Of a DNA stretch of 64,000 nt, positions 18,937 to 26,777 are shown piece by piece; the stretch's first letter is position 1; each line of letters starts with the position of its first letter. The DNA lies in NCBI RefSeq assembly GCF_010993975.1, contig NZ_JAACZO010000022.1:62001-126000 (forward strand), given 5' to 3'. The position numbers and the translations under genes are program-made. Origin of the DNA: Halomonas faecis (GTDB lineage Bacteria; Pseudomonadota; Gammaproteobacteria; Pseudomonadales; Halomonadaceae). The notes below the pieces were generated by a model. It was not told the DNA's origin and did no database searches. It was given only the letters and a program-made list of their open reading frames with translations.

Positions 18937-20967
18937 ATGAGGCCGAAGATGCTGCCATCCGTCCCTCGCTCCGTCCTGCGACGCTCTCTCGTCACCCTGA
19001 TCTCATCCCTTCTGCTGCTTGCGGCCTCCTCCGCCCTGGCCGAGCGAGTCAGCGTCCTGATACTCGACGCATCCGGCTCGATGTGGAACCGCATAGAAGG
19101 CGACGTCACACGCATTGAAGTCGCCCGTGACGTCATCGAGGAGTACTTCCACGACCGGGACCAGGAGGTTCCGCTCAGCGTGCTGGCCTATGGCCACAAT
19201 CGGCGCGGCGATTGTGGCGATATCGAGATCGTCGCGGCCATGGGCCGCCACGATACCGAGAGCCTGGCGAGTCAGCTACGAGCCCTCAACCCGCAGGGCA
19301 TGACACCCATCGCGGACAGTCTCGTCCAGGCCAGCGCGGAGATTCCCCGCTCCGCCGAAGCGGCGGACATCATCCTGGTCACCGATGGCCTGGAAACCTG
19401 TGACGGCGACCCCTGCCAGGTTGCCTCCGACCTGGCGGCGGCAGGCCTCGATTTGCGCGCTCATGTGGTCGGGTTCGGCCTGAGCCAAGAGGAGGTGCAA
19501 AACCTCTCCTGCATTACTGAGCAGACCAGCGGTCAGCTCTTCCAGACCAATTCGGGCGCCGAGCTGGCCAGCGCCCTGAGCGAAGTGGAAGCGGTCGCAT
19601 CGGCCCCCGCCGAGACACGACCGGAGCCAGAGCCGGAACCGCAACCCGACGCTCATGTGTCCACGGCCGAGGAGACTCCGGCCGGTTCCGAATTCGATGT
19701 CGAGTGGGAAGGCCCCGATGACGACCGGGACTACATCACCATCGTCGAAGCCGGCGCTCCCGAAGGTAGCTATCTCGACTACACCCGTACCCAGCGCGGC
19801 TCCCCGCTGTCACTCATCGCGCCAGATGCCCTGGGTGAGTACGAAGTCCGCTATGTGCACCAGCAGAGCGAAGCCACCCTGGCCAGTCAGCCGGTCACCC
19901 TGACGCCCGTGGAAGCCAGTCTCTCGGCCCCGGACGAAGCCCCCGCCGGCTCGGTGATCGATGTGGAGTGGGAAGGCCCCGACAACCCGCGGGACTACCT
20001 CACCATCGTCGAGGCCGGCGCTCCCGAAGGTAGCCATCTCGACTACACCCGCACCCAGCGCGGCTCGCCGCTGTCGCTCACCGCCCCGGACGCACTGGGC
20101 AACTACGAAATTCGCTACGTCATCCAGCAGTCCGGCCGCACCCTGGCCAGCGAACCGATCACCTTGACCTCCGTGGAAGCCAGCCTGTCGGCCCCGGACG
20201 AGACTCCCGCCGGCTCGGTGATCGACGTGGAATGGGAAGGCCCCGACAACCCGCGGGATTACCTCACCATCGTCGAGGCCGGCGCTCCCGAAGGCAGTCA
20301 TCTCGACTACACCCGCACCCAGCGCGGCTCGCCGCTGTCGCTCACCGCCCCGGACGCACTGGGCAATTACGAGATTCGCTACGTCATCCAGCAGTCCGGC
20401 CGGACTCTGGCCAGCCGGCCGATCACCCTGACCCCGATCACGGCCACCCTGGAAGTCGGGGACCCCATCGTGCCGGGCGGCGACTTTCAGGTTCACTGGG
20501 AGGGGCCGAACAATCCACGCGACTACATCACCATCGTCGAGGCAGGCGCTGAGGAAGGAAGCCACACGGATTATGTCCGCACCCAGCGCGGCTCGCCCGT
20601 GACGCTCGAGGCACCGCAAGAGCCCGGTGACTACGAAATACGCTACGTGGTGCAGCAATCGGGGCGCACACTGGCTAGCGCACCGGTGACCGTCGCAACC
20701 GGTGATGTCAGCCTGTCCATCGAAGGATCGCCGGAGACCGGCGGCGTCGTCACGGTGAACTGGCAAGGCCCGGGGCGCTACGAAGACCTGATTCAGATAG
20801 TGGAAGCGGACAGTCCCGACGATGCCCCAGCCATTCACGAGGCCAGAGCTTCCCAAGGTAGCCCCCTGCAGCTATACGCGCCCGCGTCCTCCGGAGAGTA
20901 CGAACTACGCTATAAAGCCTCCGACAGCGGTGAGGTATTGGCCAGCGTTCCATTGACCCTGGAATGA
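18937..20967 (+). CDS. Secreted VWA-domain protein with five 88-residue repeats
   Basis: A 676-residue exported protein. A signal sequence (residues about 14-36, cut near SALA) is followed by a von Willebrand A domain with an intact metal-binding site (DASGSM at 44-49, plus TPIAD and TDGLET later). A proline/glutamate linker (ETRPEPEPEPQP) follows, then five beta-rich repeats of 88 residues. Each carries the pattern VEWEGP, DYITIVEAGAPEG, TQRGSPLSL and YEIRYV. Repeats 2 and 3 are nearly identical in DNA and protein, showing recent duplication or gene conversion. The VWA domain probably binds a protein partner in the periplasm or at the cell surface. A possible second start lies at 18949. Confidence 0.85.
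   Translation: MRPKMLPSVPRSVLRRSLVTLISSLLLLAASSALAERVSVLILDASGSMWNRIEGDVTRIEVARDVIEEYFHDRDQEVPLSVLAYGHNRRGDCGDIEIVAAMGRHDTESLASQLRALNPQGMTPIADSLVQASAEIPRSAEAADIILVTDGLETCDGDPCQVASDLAAAGLDLRAHVVGFGLSQEEVQNLSCITEQTSGQLFQTNSGAELASALSEVEAVASAPAETRPEPEPEPQPDAHVSTAEETPAGSEFDVEWEGPDDDRDYITIVEAGAPEGSYLDYTRTQRGSPLSLIAPDALGEYEVRYVHQQSEATLASQPVTLTPVEASLSAPDEAPAGSVIDVEWEGPDNPRDYLTIVEAGAPEGSHLDYTRTQRGSPLSLTAPDALGNYEIRYVIQQSGRTLASEPITLTSVEASLSAPDETPAGSVIDVEWEGPDNPRDYLTIVEAGAPEGSHLDYTRTQRGSPLSLTAPDALGNYEIRYVIQQSGRTLASRPITLTPITATLEVGDPIVPGGDFQVHWEGPNNPRDYITIVEAGAEEGSHTDYVRTQRGSPVTLEAPQEPGDYEIRYVVQQSGRTLASAPVTVATGDVSLSIEGSPETGGVVTVNWQGPGRYEDLIQIVEADSPDDAPAIHEARASQGSPLQLYAPASSGEYELRYKASDSGEVLASVPLTLE
19651..20967 (+). 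repeat. Five tandem 264-bp coding repeats
   Basis: Units begin at 19651, 19915, 20179, 20443 and 20707, an exact 264-base (88-codon) period. Units 2 and 3 are close to identical; unit 1 is slightly diverged, and units 4 and 5 progressively more so. In-frame period and diversity make length variation between strains likely. Confidence 0.9.
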
Positions 20968-21180
20968 GCCCCTTGTTGCCCGGCGCAAGCGGAAACCATT
21001 CAGCCACGATGCCAAATGATGCTGCGAGGTACCGTGAACGACAATCCGTTCCGTCGCCGAAAAAGGAGGATATCGGATCGTAGCAACGACTGACTGACGG
21101 GCTCGTTCTTGCTCTGTAGGCGAACTCTTACAGGCTTTGTCAGCTTTGAATGACATCCTTTCAGGCAGCTGGACGACGCT
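20968..21180. other. 213-base gap between VWA gene and diguanylate cyclase gene
   Basis: No convincing gene. An AAAAAGGAGGAT ribosome-binding-like sequence near 21060 is not followed by a usable reading frame. A short TTGC/GCAA inverted repeat lies just after the VWA stop. The promoter of the cyclase gene probably lies here, but I cannot place it. Confidence 0.4.
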
Positions 21181-22557
21181 GTGTTTCCTGCCATGATTCG
21201 ATTTAAGAGACGGCCATTGACATCGGCACAAAGCGCAGATGACGCAGAAGCCGTTACCAAAACTGAAGGGAAGGCAGCGGTCGACGTTGACCGCCGCCCT
21301 CAAGGATGGTGGCAGATGGGATCAGGCGTGTCCGACGCTAAGGCAAGCATGCGGCTCAACTGGTACTCCGAATTCCGCGAGCCGACCCTGGAGGCACTGT
21401 TCCAGCGCACGATGCAGGCCCACCATGCCTGCCAGCTACGCTATGCGCTGTGGTCGGCTGCCGGACTCTTTCTCGCCTTCAGCCTCGCGGATTACGCCAT
21501 GCTCGGCCTGGGCGAGACGTACAGTTGGCTGCTGGCGATGCGCGTGGCCGTGGCGCTGAGCTGCGTATCCCTGGCCATGGTGACGCTCAAACGCCCAGCG
21601 CTCGCCCAGCGCCCACTACCGGTCAATGTCATCTGCCTAATTTGTCTCACCGGACTGATGGCCACCATTCCCTTGCGCCCGGACCAGATCGGCATCCACC
21701 TCGCCTCGATGATCTTCGCCAGCATGGTGCTCTACCTGTTCGTGCCCAACCGCTTTCCCTGGATTCTGATTTGGAACGTCTACCTGGCCAGCGGTGTCGT
21801 CACGGCGATGTTGATATGGTCGAGCCTGGCTCCTGGACTGATGTTCACCAGTCTGCTGTTGCTGGGTTTCGTCAATCTGCTGGGCAGCCTGACGCTGACG
21901 CGTCTCGACCGCCCGCAGCGCAACCAGTTCGCCTCGCTGCTCGAAGAGCGCGAAGCCAACCGCCAACTGCACAACGAGATCGAGGAACGTCGTCAGCTCG
22001 AGGAACGACTGCGCCATATGGCCACCACCGACGAGCTCACCGGCATCGCCAACCGCCGCCACTTCTTCGAGCTGGCCAATCGCGAGCTCAGCCGAGCACT
22101 GCGCGAGCAGACCCCACTGGCGATGTGCATGGTGGACATCGACCACTTCAAGTGCCTCAACGACCGACACGGGCACGCCACGGGCGATCGCGTGCTGACC
22201 GCTGTGGCCGACTGCTGCCAATCCGTACTCCGGGATACTGACATCATCGGCCGCTACGGCGGCGAAGAATTCGTGCTGGCGCTTCCCAACGCCAATCTGC
22301 ACACAGCCGCCTCCATTGGCGAACGCCTGCGCGAAAAGGTCACCCAACTGACGCTCCCCGATGTGGACGTCCTCGGCCCGCTCTCGGTTACGGTGGGCAT
22401 CAGTCGTCTCGAAGCGAACGAAACCCATCTCGATGGCGCTCTGCTACGCGCCGACCAGGCGCTCTACGCCGGCAAGACACGCGGGCGCAACCGAGTCGTG
22501 GTGGCCGACCCTCAGGTATCGTTCTTGACCGACGTAAAAGCCTCGGCGAAGCATTGA
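21181..22557 (+). CDS. Membrane-bound diguanylate cyclase (GGDEF)
   Basis: About six transmembrane helices (residues about 85-240) form an N-terminal MASE-like sensor. A short coiled coil (LLEEREANRQLHNEIEERR) leads to a GGDEF domain whose signature is GGEEF at 360-364. It should therefore be an active enzyme making c-di-GMP from two GTP. The start is uncertain: GTG at 21181, ATG at 21193, or ATG at 21316 (which begins just before the conserved SDAKASMRLNWYSEF part). The sensed signal is unknown. Confidence 0.85.
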   Translation: MFPAMIRFKRRPLTSAQSADDAEAVTKTEGKAAVDVDRRPQGWWQMGSGVSDAKASMRLNWYSEFREPTLEALFQRTMQAHHACQLRYALWSAAGLFLAFSLADYAMLGLGETYSWLLAMRVAVALSCVSLAMVTLKRPALAQRPLPVNVICLICLTGLMATIPLRPDQIGIHLASMIFASMVLYLFVPNRFPWILIWNVYLASGVVTAMLIWSSLAPGLMFTSLLLLGFVNLLGSLTLTRLDRPQRNQFASLLEEREANRQLHNEIEERRQLEERLRHMATTDELTGIANRRHFFELANRELSRALREQTPLAMCMVDIDHFKCLNDRHGHATGDRVLTAVADCCQSVLRDTDIIGRYGGEEFVLALPNANLHTAASIGERLREKVTQLTLPDVDVLGPLSVTVGISRLEANETHLDGALLRADQALYAGKTRGRNRVVVADPQVSFLTDVKASAKH

Positions 22558-22636
22558 AGCGGAGAACGGTGCCCGCGCTCGACGCGACTGGTATCGTACG
22601 GAAACCCTTCGTCTTCCACCGTTTCGGCCAGTTGAA

Positions 22637-24430
22637 ATGCCCCACCCCGATCCGCGTATTCTCCTGCGTTTGATCCGTTCCCTGCATCCGTACCGCGTGC
22701 GCCTAGCCGTGGCGGCACTGGCACTGTTGGTGGCAGCGGCCAGCGTGCTGCTGCTGGGCCAGGGATTGCGGCTGGTGATCGACCAGGGCTTTCTCGCTCG
22801 AGATCGAGGCGGGCTTGCCCAAACCCTGTCGCTCATGCTCGGGGTAGTAGGCCTGCTCGCCAGCGCCTCGGCGCTGCGCTACTACCTGGTCACCTGGATC
22901 GGTGAGCGTCTCGCCGCCGATCTGCGTCGGCAGGTCTTCGATCACCTGCTCGAGCTCGAGCCCGGCTTTTTCGAGCACGCCAGCATCTCGGCCCAGGGGC
23001 CCGGGGAGATCGCCTCGCGCCTCACCGCCGACACCAGCGTGCTGCAAACGCTATTCGGCTCATCGATCTCGCTGGCGCTACGCAACCTGGTGATGCTCAT
23101 GGGCGCTTCGGTGCTGATGCTCATCGCCCAACCCTGGCTCTCGACACTGGTATTGCTGGGTATCCCGGTGACCGTACTGCCGATTCTGTGGTTCGGCCGC
23201 CGCGTGCGTCGGCTGTCGCGCTCGAGCCAGGACCGTGTGGCCGAACTCGGCCGCTATGCTGGCGAGGCGCTCACTGGCATACGCACCGTGCAGGCGTTCA
23301 CGCATGAAAGCGAAGACCGCCACGACTACGGTGCCCGGGTCGAGGAAGCCTTCGATACGGCGGTGGCACGTACCCGTCAGCGGGCCTGGCTCACCGGTAT
23401 CGCCATGCTCGCGGTATTCCTCGCCGTGGGGGTGATGCTGTGGCAAGGCGGTGAGGCAGTGCTTGCCGGACGCATGACAGCTGGCGAGCTGTCGGCCTTC
23501 ATCTTCTACGCCGTACTCGCCGCCGGTGCCGTGGCCACCTTGGCCGAAGTGGCCGGCGACGTGCAGCGTGCCGCCGGTGCCGCTGAGCGCCTGTTCGAGC
23601 TGCTCGACGTCCAGCCTGACATCGTCGCGCCACCCAACCCCATGGCCCTCCCATCACCATTGGCCGGAAAGATCGTTTTCGAGTCGGTGAGTTACACCTA
23701 TCCGAGCCGTGAAGAACCGGCCCTGAAAACCTTCGACCTGAGCATCCAGCCGGGGGAGCGGGTAGCCCTGGTGGGCCCTTCGGGCGCCGGCAAGAGCACG
23801 CTGCTCGCCCTGCTACTGCGTTTTTACGATCCGGACTGCGGTCGCATTCGCCTGGACGATATCGATCTGCGCGACCTCGACCCACGAGCCCTGCGCAAAA
23901 CCATGGGCCTGGTCGCACAGGAGCCGATGCTATTCACCGGCACCGTGGCCGAGAACCTGCGCTACGGCAATCCCGAGGCATCGCCAGGTGACTTGCGAAA
24001 AGCAGCCCGCGATGCCAATGCCCTTTCCTTCATCGATGCCCTCCCCCATGGCCTGGACAGCCCGCTCGGCCCCGGCGGCGTGCAACTTTCCGGCGGCCAG
24101 AGACAACGGCTCGCCATCGCCCGCGCCCTGCTCAAGAACCCCCGTGTGCTGCTGCTCGACGAAGCCACCAGCGCGTTGGATGCCGAAAGCGAGCGTCAGG
24201 TCCAGCAAGCGCTCGACCGCCTGATGAGCGGCCGCACCAGTCTGGTGATCGCCCACCGCCTGGCCACCGTCATGGCAGCCGACCGGCTGATCGTGCTCGA
24301 CCAGGGACGTCTCGTTGCCAGCGGCAGCCACGCGGAACTTCTCGAGCGCAGCCCCCTCTACCGCCACTTTGCCGAGCTGCAGTTCGGCCCGCACGCAGCT
24401 TCCCAGTCGGCGGCTTCGACGCCCATTTGA
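22637..24430 (+). CDS. MsbA/multidrug-type ABC exporter (fused membrane and ATPase domains)
   Basis: A 597-residue half transporter: six helices in residues about 20-310, then a nucleotide-binding domain with Walker A GPSGAGKST, signature LSGGQ, Walker B LLLDEATSALD and an AHRLAT switch histidine. It should homodimerise in the inner membrane and export lipids, drugs or peptides. Its closest recognisable style is the stand-alone 'ABC transporter transmembrane domain' exporters common in gammaproteobacteria rather than MsbA itself, because no lipid A gene is adjacent. The ATG at 22637 fits the usual short N-terminus. Confidence 0.9.
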   Translation: MPHPDPRILLRLIRSLHPYRVRLAVAALALLVAAASVLLLGQGLRLVIDQGFLARDRGGLAQTLSLMLGVVGLLASASALRYYLVTWIGERLAADLRRQVFDHLLELEPGFFEHASISAQGPGEIASRLTADTSVLQTLFGSSISLALRNLVMLMGASVLMLIAQPWLSTLVLLGIPVTVLPILWFGRRVRRLSRSSQDRVAELGRYAGEALTGIRTVQAFTHESEDRHDYGARVEEAFDTAVARTRQRAWLTGIAMLAVFLAVGVMLWQGGEAVLAGRMTAGELSAFIFYAVLAAGAVATLAEVAGDVQRAAGAAERLFELLDVQPDIVAPPNPMALPSPLAGKIVFESVSYTYPSREEPALKTFDLSIQPGERVALVGPSGAGKSTLLALLLRFYDPDCGRIRLDDIDLRDLDPRALRKTMGLVAQEPMLFTGTVAENLRYGNPEASPGDLRKAARDANALSFIDALPHGLDSPLGPGGVQLSGGQRQRLAIARALLKNPRVLLLDEATSALDAESERQVQQALDRLMSGRTSLVIAHRLATVMAADRLIVLDQGRLVASGSHAELLERSPLYRHFAELQFGPHAASQSAASTPI

Positions 24431-24499
24431 GCAGCGCACCGACCAAGGTCGCATTGTTTCTCTCACCGCTGTGAACGAGGCTGCTCCCTGTACGACACA

Positions 24500-24640
24500 T
24501 AAAAAAGGTCCCCCGAAGGGGACCAGTAGGAGCACGCCAGCTCACTCGGTATATCGCCACCCGGTGGCGATGTGGGTCGGGGAGGCGACTCGCCTTCCCA
24601 CCGCTTGTTCGCTTGCCAAGAATAAAGCGATATTCAGGCC
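24500..24640 (-). ncRNA. Candidate small RNA or long 3' UTR ending in an intrinsic terminator
   Basis: Read on the minus strand, this stretch contains an 8-bp hairpin (24553-24571), a GGCGA/TCGCC pair near 24585 and a final 7-bp GC-rich hairpin followed by six T residues. This is the ending expected of a trans-acting small RNA or of the 3' end of the upstream BCCT message. The 5' end is not defined. The family is not recognised. Confidence 0.3.
24501..24524 (-). terminator. Rho-independent terminator
   Basis: A perfect 7-bp stem (GGTCCCC at 24507-24513, GGGGACC at 24518-24524) with a CGAA loop is followed, on the minus strand, by six T residues (24506-24501). It terminates minus-strand transcription coming from the BCCT gene or from a small RNA in between. 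Confidence 0.8.
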
Positions 24641-24664
24641 AAAAACAAAATAATCCTTTTGATT

Positions 24665-24699
24665 CAAAGCCTTGAACAATAACTAATGCCAAGGCTTTG
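24665..24699. repeat. 10-bp inverted repeat
   Basis: CAAAGCCTTG at 24665-24674 and CAAGGCTTTG at 24690-24699 are exact complements with a 15-base AT-rich spacer. It could be a protein-binding site or an RNA hairpin. Confidence 0.5.
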
Positions 24700-24923
24700 C
24701 TGTTGCTTCCTATCCTACCACGCTGCACCGCACCATCAACCGACATCCTTCCCGCCGATTGCACCATATTGGCGAAAACGCCTCCGGCTCACGGCATCCT
24801 GCCGCTCTGGTGAGCGACGTCCGCCTATAGCGAGTTCGGTAAAAGGCTGCGGAGTCCCATATGGCCAGTTCGCTTATAGATATAGGGTTCCGGATGGCCA
24901 GGATTTCCCTAGCACACCGTAAG

Positions 24924-24953
24924 AATGCCAGTCAGTGCTAGCTGACTGGCATT
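24924..24953 (-). terminator. Strong 12-bp stem-loop downstream of the BCCT gene
   Basis: AATGCCAGTCAG (24924-24935) and CTGACTGGCATT (24942-24953) form a perfect 12-bp stem with a six-base loop, 43 bases past the BCCT stop. There is no T-tract on either strand, so it may stabilise the 3' end of the message rather than terminate it. Confidence 0.45.
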
Positions 24954-24996
24954 GCCCTGCAGATGTCTCGAATCACTTAGCCGGGGTTAGGAGTGG

Positions 24997-26667
24997 CTAG
25001 TCAGACACTGTATCAGCCGCACGCGTGAGGCGGTATTCGCTGAGCAGCCCCTTGACGATGGCGTAGCAGGCCGCCAGCAGCACCAGGGTGAAGGGCAGGC
25101 CGGTGGTGATCACTGCGGTCTGCAGGGCGACCAGGCCGCCCCCCAGCAGCAGGGCGATGGCGATGGCCCCCTCGATGATGGCCCAGAAGATGCGCTGCGT
25201 CTTGGGCGCATCGACCTTGCCGCCGGCGGTGATGGAGTCGATCACCAGCGAGCCGGAATCCGACGAGGTGATGAAGAACACCATCACCAGCACGATGCCC
25301 ACGAAGGAAGTGATCGCACTGAGCGGCAACTGGTCGAGCATCTCGAAGAGCTGCAGCTCCAAGGCCGCCTCGCGCACGCCTTCGAAGCCCTGGTTGATGA
25401 CCTGGTCGATGGCGGTGCCGCCGAAGGCGGTCATCCACAGCACCGACACCACTGACGGTACCAACAGTACCGCTATCAGGAATTCACGCACCGTGCGACC
25501 ACGGGACACCCGGGCGATGAACATGCCGACGAAGGGCGACCAGGCGATCCACCAGGCCCAGTAGAAGGCCGTCCAGCCCTGGGTGAAGTTGGTGTCTTCA
25601 CGGCCGAAGGGCATGGACAGCGCCGGCAGGTGTACCGCATAGGAGAGCAGGTTCTCGAAGAAGCCGGTGACGATCATCAGGGTGGGGCCGACGATGATCA
25701 CGAACGCCAACAGCAGGAAGGCGAGCAGCATGTTGAGCTTCGACAGCTGCTGTACCCCCTTCTCGACGCCGAGCGCCACCGAGCACAGCGCCACGGCGGT
25801 GATGCCGATGATCAGCAGCACCATGGTGGTGTCACCGCCCGGTATGCCGAACAGGTAGCCGAGCCCCGCCGTGGCCTGGGTGGCGCCCAGCCCCAGCGAG
25901 GTGGCCAGCCCGAACAGGGTGGCGAAGACAGCGAGGATGTCGATGACATGCCCCGGCCAGCCCCAGATGCGCTCGCCCAGCAGCGGATAGAAGATCGAGC
26001 GCATGGTCAGCGGCAGGCCCTTGTTGTAGGAGAACAGGGCCAGGGCCAGCGCCACTACCGCATAGATGCCCCAGGGGTGCAGCCCCCAGTGGAAGATGGT
26101 GGCGGCCATGCCCAGCGAGATGGCGCCCGACTCATTGCCTGCCGCTGCGCTGAGCGGAGCCCAGTCGGTGCGCGCGCCGTTCTCCATGGCCGTGCCGCCC
26201 AGGGCGGTGCCGAAGTGGGTGATCGGCTCGGAGACCCCGTAGAACATCAGGCCGATGCCCATGCCGGCGGCAAACAGCATCGAGAACCAGCCCAGGTAGC
26301 TGAAGTCCGGTTTGGCATGCATGCCGCCGATCCTGACCTTCCCCAGGGGGGTGAAGATCAGCACGACGGAGAGGATCACGAAGATATTGGCCGCCAGCAG
26401 GAAGAACCACGCCAGGTTGCCGGTGAAGAAGCTGAACAAGGCGTTGTAGATGGGTTCGACCTGGTCCTGCAGGGCCAGCGTGATGATCACGAAGAACAGG
26501 ATCACCAGCGAGGAGAAGGTAAAGACCTTGCCATGCAGATCAAGGTTGATGCCCATGGGGCTAGCAGTGATGTTGTCTTGACCGATCACGTAGTCAGTTT
26601 CGATCAGGTCGGCAGGGCCATCGGGGGCCGGAATGCCTTCAGAAGGTGGGGGGGTGGTTTCTTTCAT
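24997..26667 (-). CDS. BCCT family betaine/carnitine/choline transporter
   Basis: A 556-residue inner-membrane carrier with 12 predicted helices. The BCCT tryptophan-rich signature is clear (FYWAWWIAWSPFVGMFIARVSRGRT), as is the GMGIGLMFYGVSEP region. The family imports quaternary ammonium compounds with Na+ or H+. It is the last gene of the minus-strand operon purU-folD-mttB-bcct, so its likely job is to supply the methylated amine used by the MttB-family enzyme rather than only osmoprotection. The start is the ATG at 26667 preceded by GAGGA; a TTG directly upstream is less likely. The hydrophilic tails are short, unlike osmosensing BetP. Confidence 0.92.
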   Translation of the reverse strand: MKETTPPPSEGIPAPDGPADLIETDYVIGQDNITASPMGINLDLHGKVFTFSSLVILFFVIITLALQDQVEPIYNALFSFFTGNLAWFFLLAANIFVILSVVLIFTPLGKVRIGGMHAKPDFSYLGWFSMLFAAGMGIGLMFYGVSEPITHFGTALGGTAMENGARTDWAPLSAAAGNESGAISLGMAATIFHWGLHPWGIYAVVALALALFSYNKGLPLTMRSIFYPLLGERIWGWPGHVIDILAVFATLFGLATSLGLGATQATAGLGYLFGIPGGDTTMVLLIIGITAVALCSVALGVEKGVQQLSKLNMLLAFLLLAFVIIVGPTLMIVTGFFENLLSYAVHLPALSMPFGREDTNFTQGWTAFYWAWWIAWSPFVGMFIARVSRGRTVREFLIAVLLVPSVVSVLWMTAFGGTAIDQVINQGFEGVREAALELQLFEMLDQLPLSAITSFVGIVLVMVFFITSSDSGSLVIDSITAGGKVDAPKTQRIFWAIIEGAIAIALLLGGGLVALQTAVITTGLPFTLVLLAACYAIVKGLLSEYRLTRAADTVSD

Positions 26668-26703
26668 CAACGGTTTCCTCGGTTTGTTGTTATTGCACTG
26701 TTT

Positions 26704-26721
26704 TTATCGCCTATGGTGCAT
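26704..26721 (-). other. Possible five-codon leader ORF upstream of the BCCT gene
   Basis: On the minus strand, an excellent ribosome binding site (AGGAGGACA) precedes ATG CAC CAT AGG CGA TAA, ending 36 bases before the BCCT start. Such a site could drive translation-dependent control, but chance is possible. Confidence 0.25.
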
Positions 26722-26735
26722 TGTCCTCCTGCAGG

Positions 26736-26769
26736 GACCCCGGCCGACTCGGCGGAACTGGCCGGTGTC
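26736..26769 (-). other. Intercistronic stem-loop between mttB-like and BCCT genes
   Basis: GACCCCGGCC (26736-26745) pairs with GGCCGGTGTC (26760-26769) with one mismatch and a 14-base loop. There is no T-tract. It may be an RNA-processing or stability element that sets different levels for the two genes. Confidence 0.35.
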
Positions 26770-26777
26770 GTGGGTGA

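Larger units (their letters stand above)
24431..24996. other. 566-base non-coding region with several hairpins
   Basis: No protein-coding frame here is convincing. Four inverted repeats lie in it: 24507-24524, 24553-24571, 24665-24699 and 24924-24953. It separates the plus-strand exporter from the minus-strand BCCT gene, so both transcripts converge here. The 24500-24640 part is lower in GC than the genes and may encode a small RNA on the minus strand. Confidence 0.6.

Noticed and set aside
19651..20967. Repeats as a CRISPR array
   Set aside because: Units are 264 bases, in frame, translated and without unique spacers.
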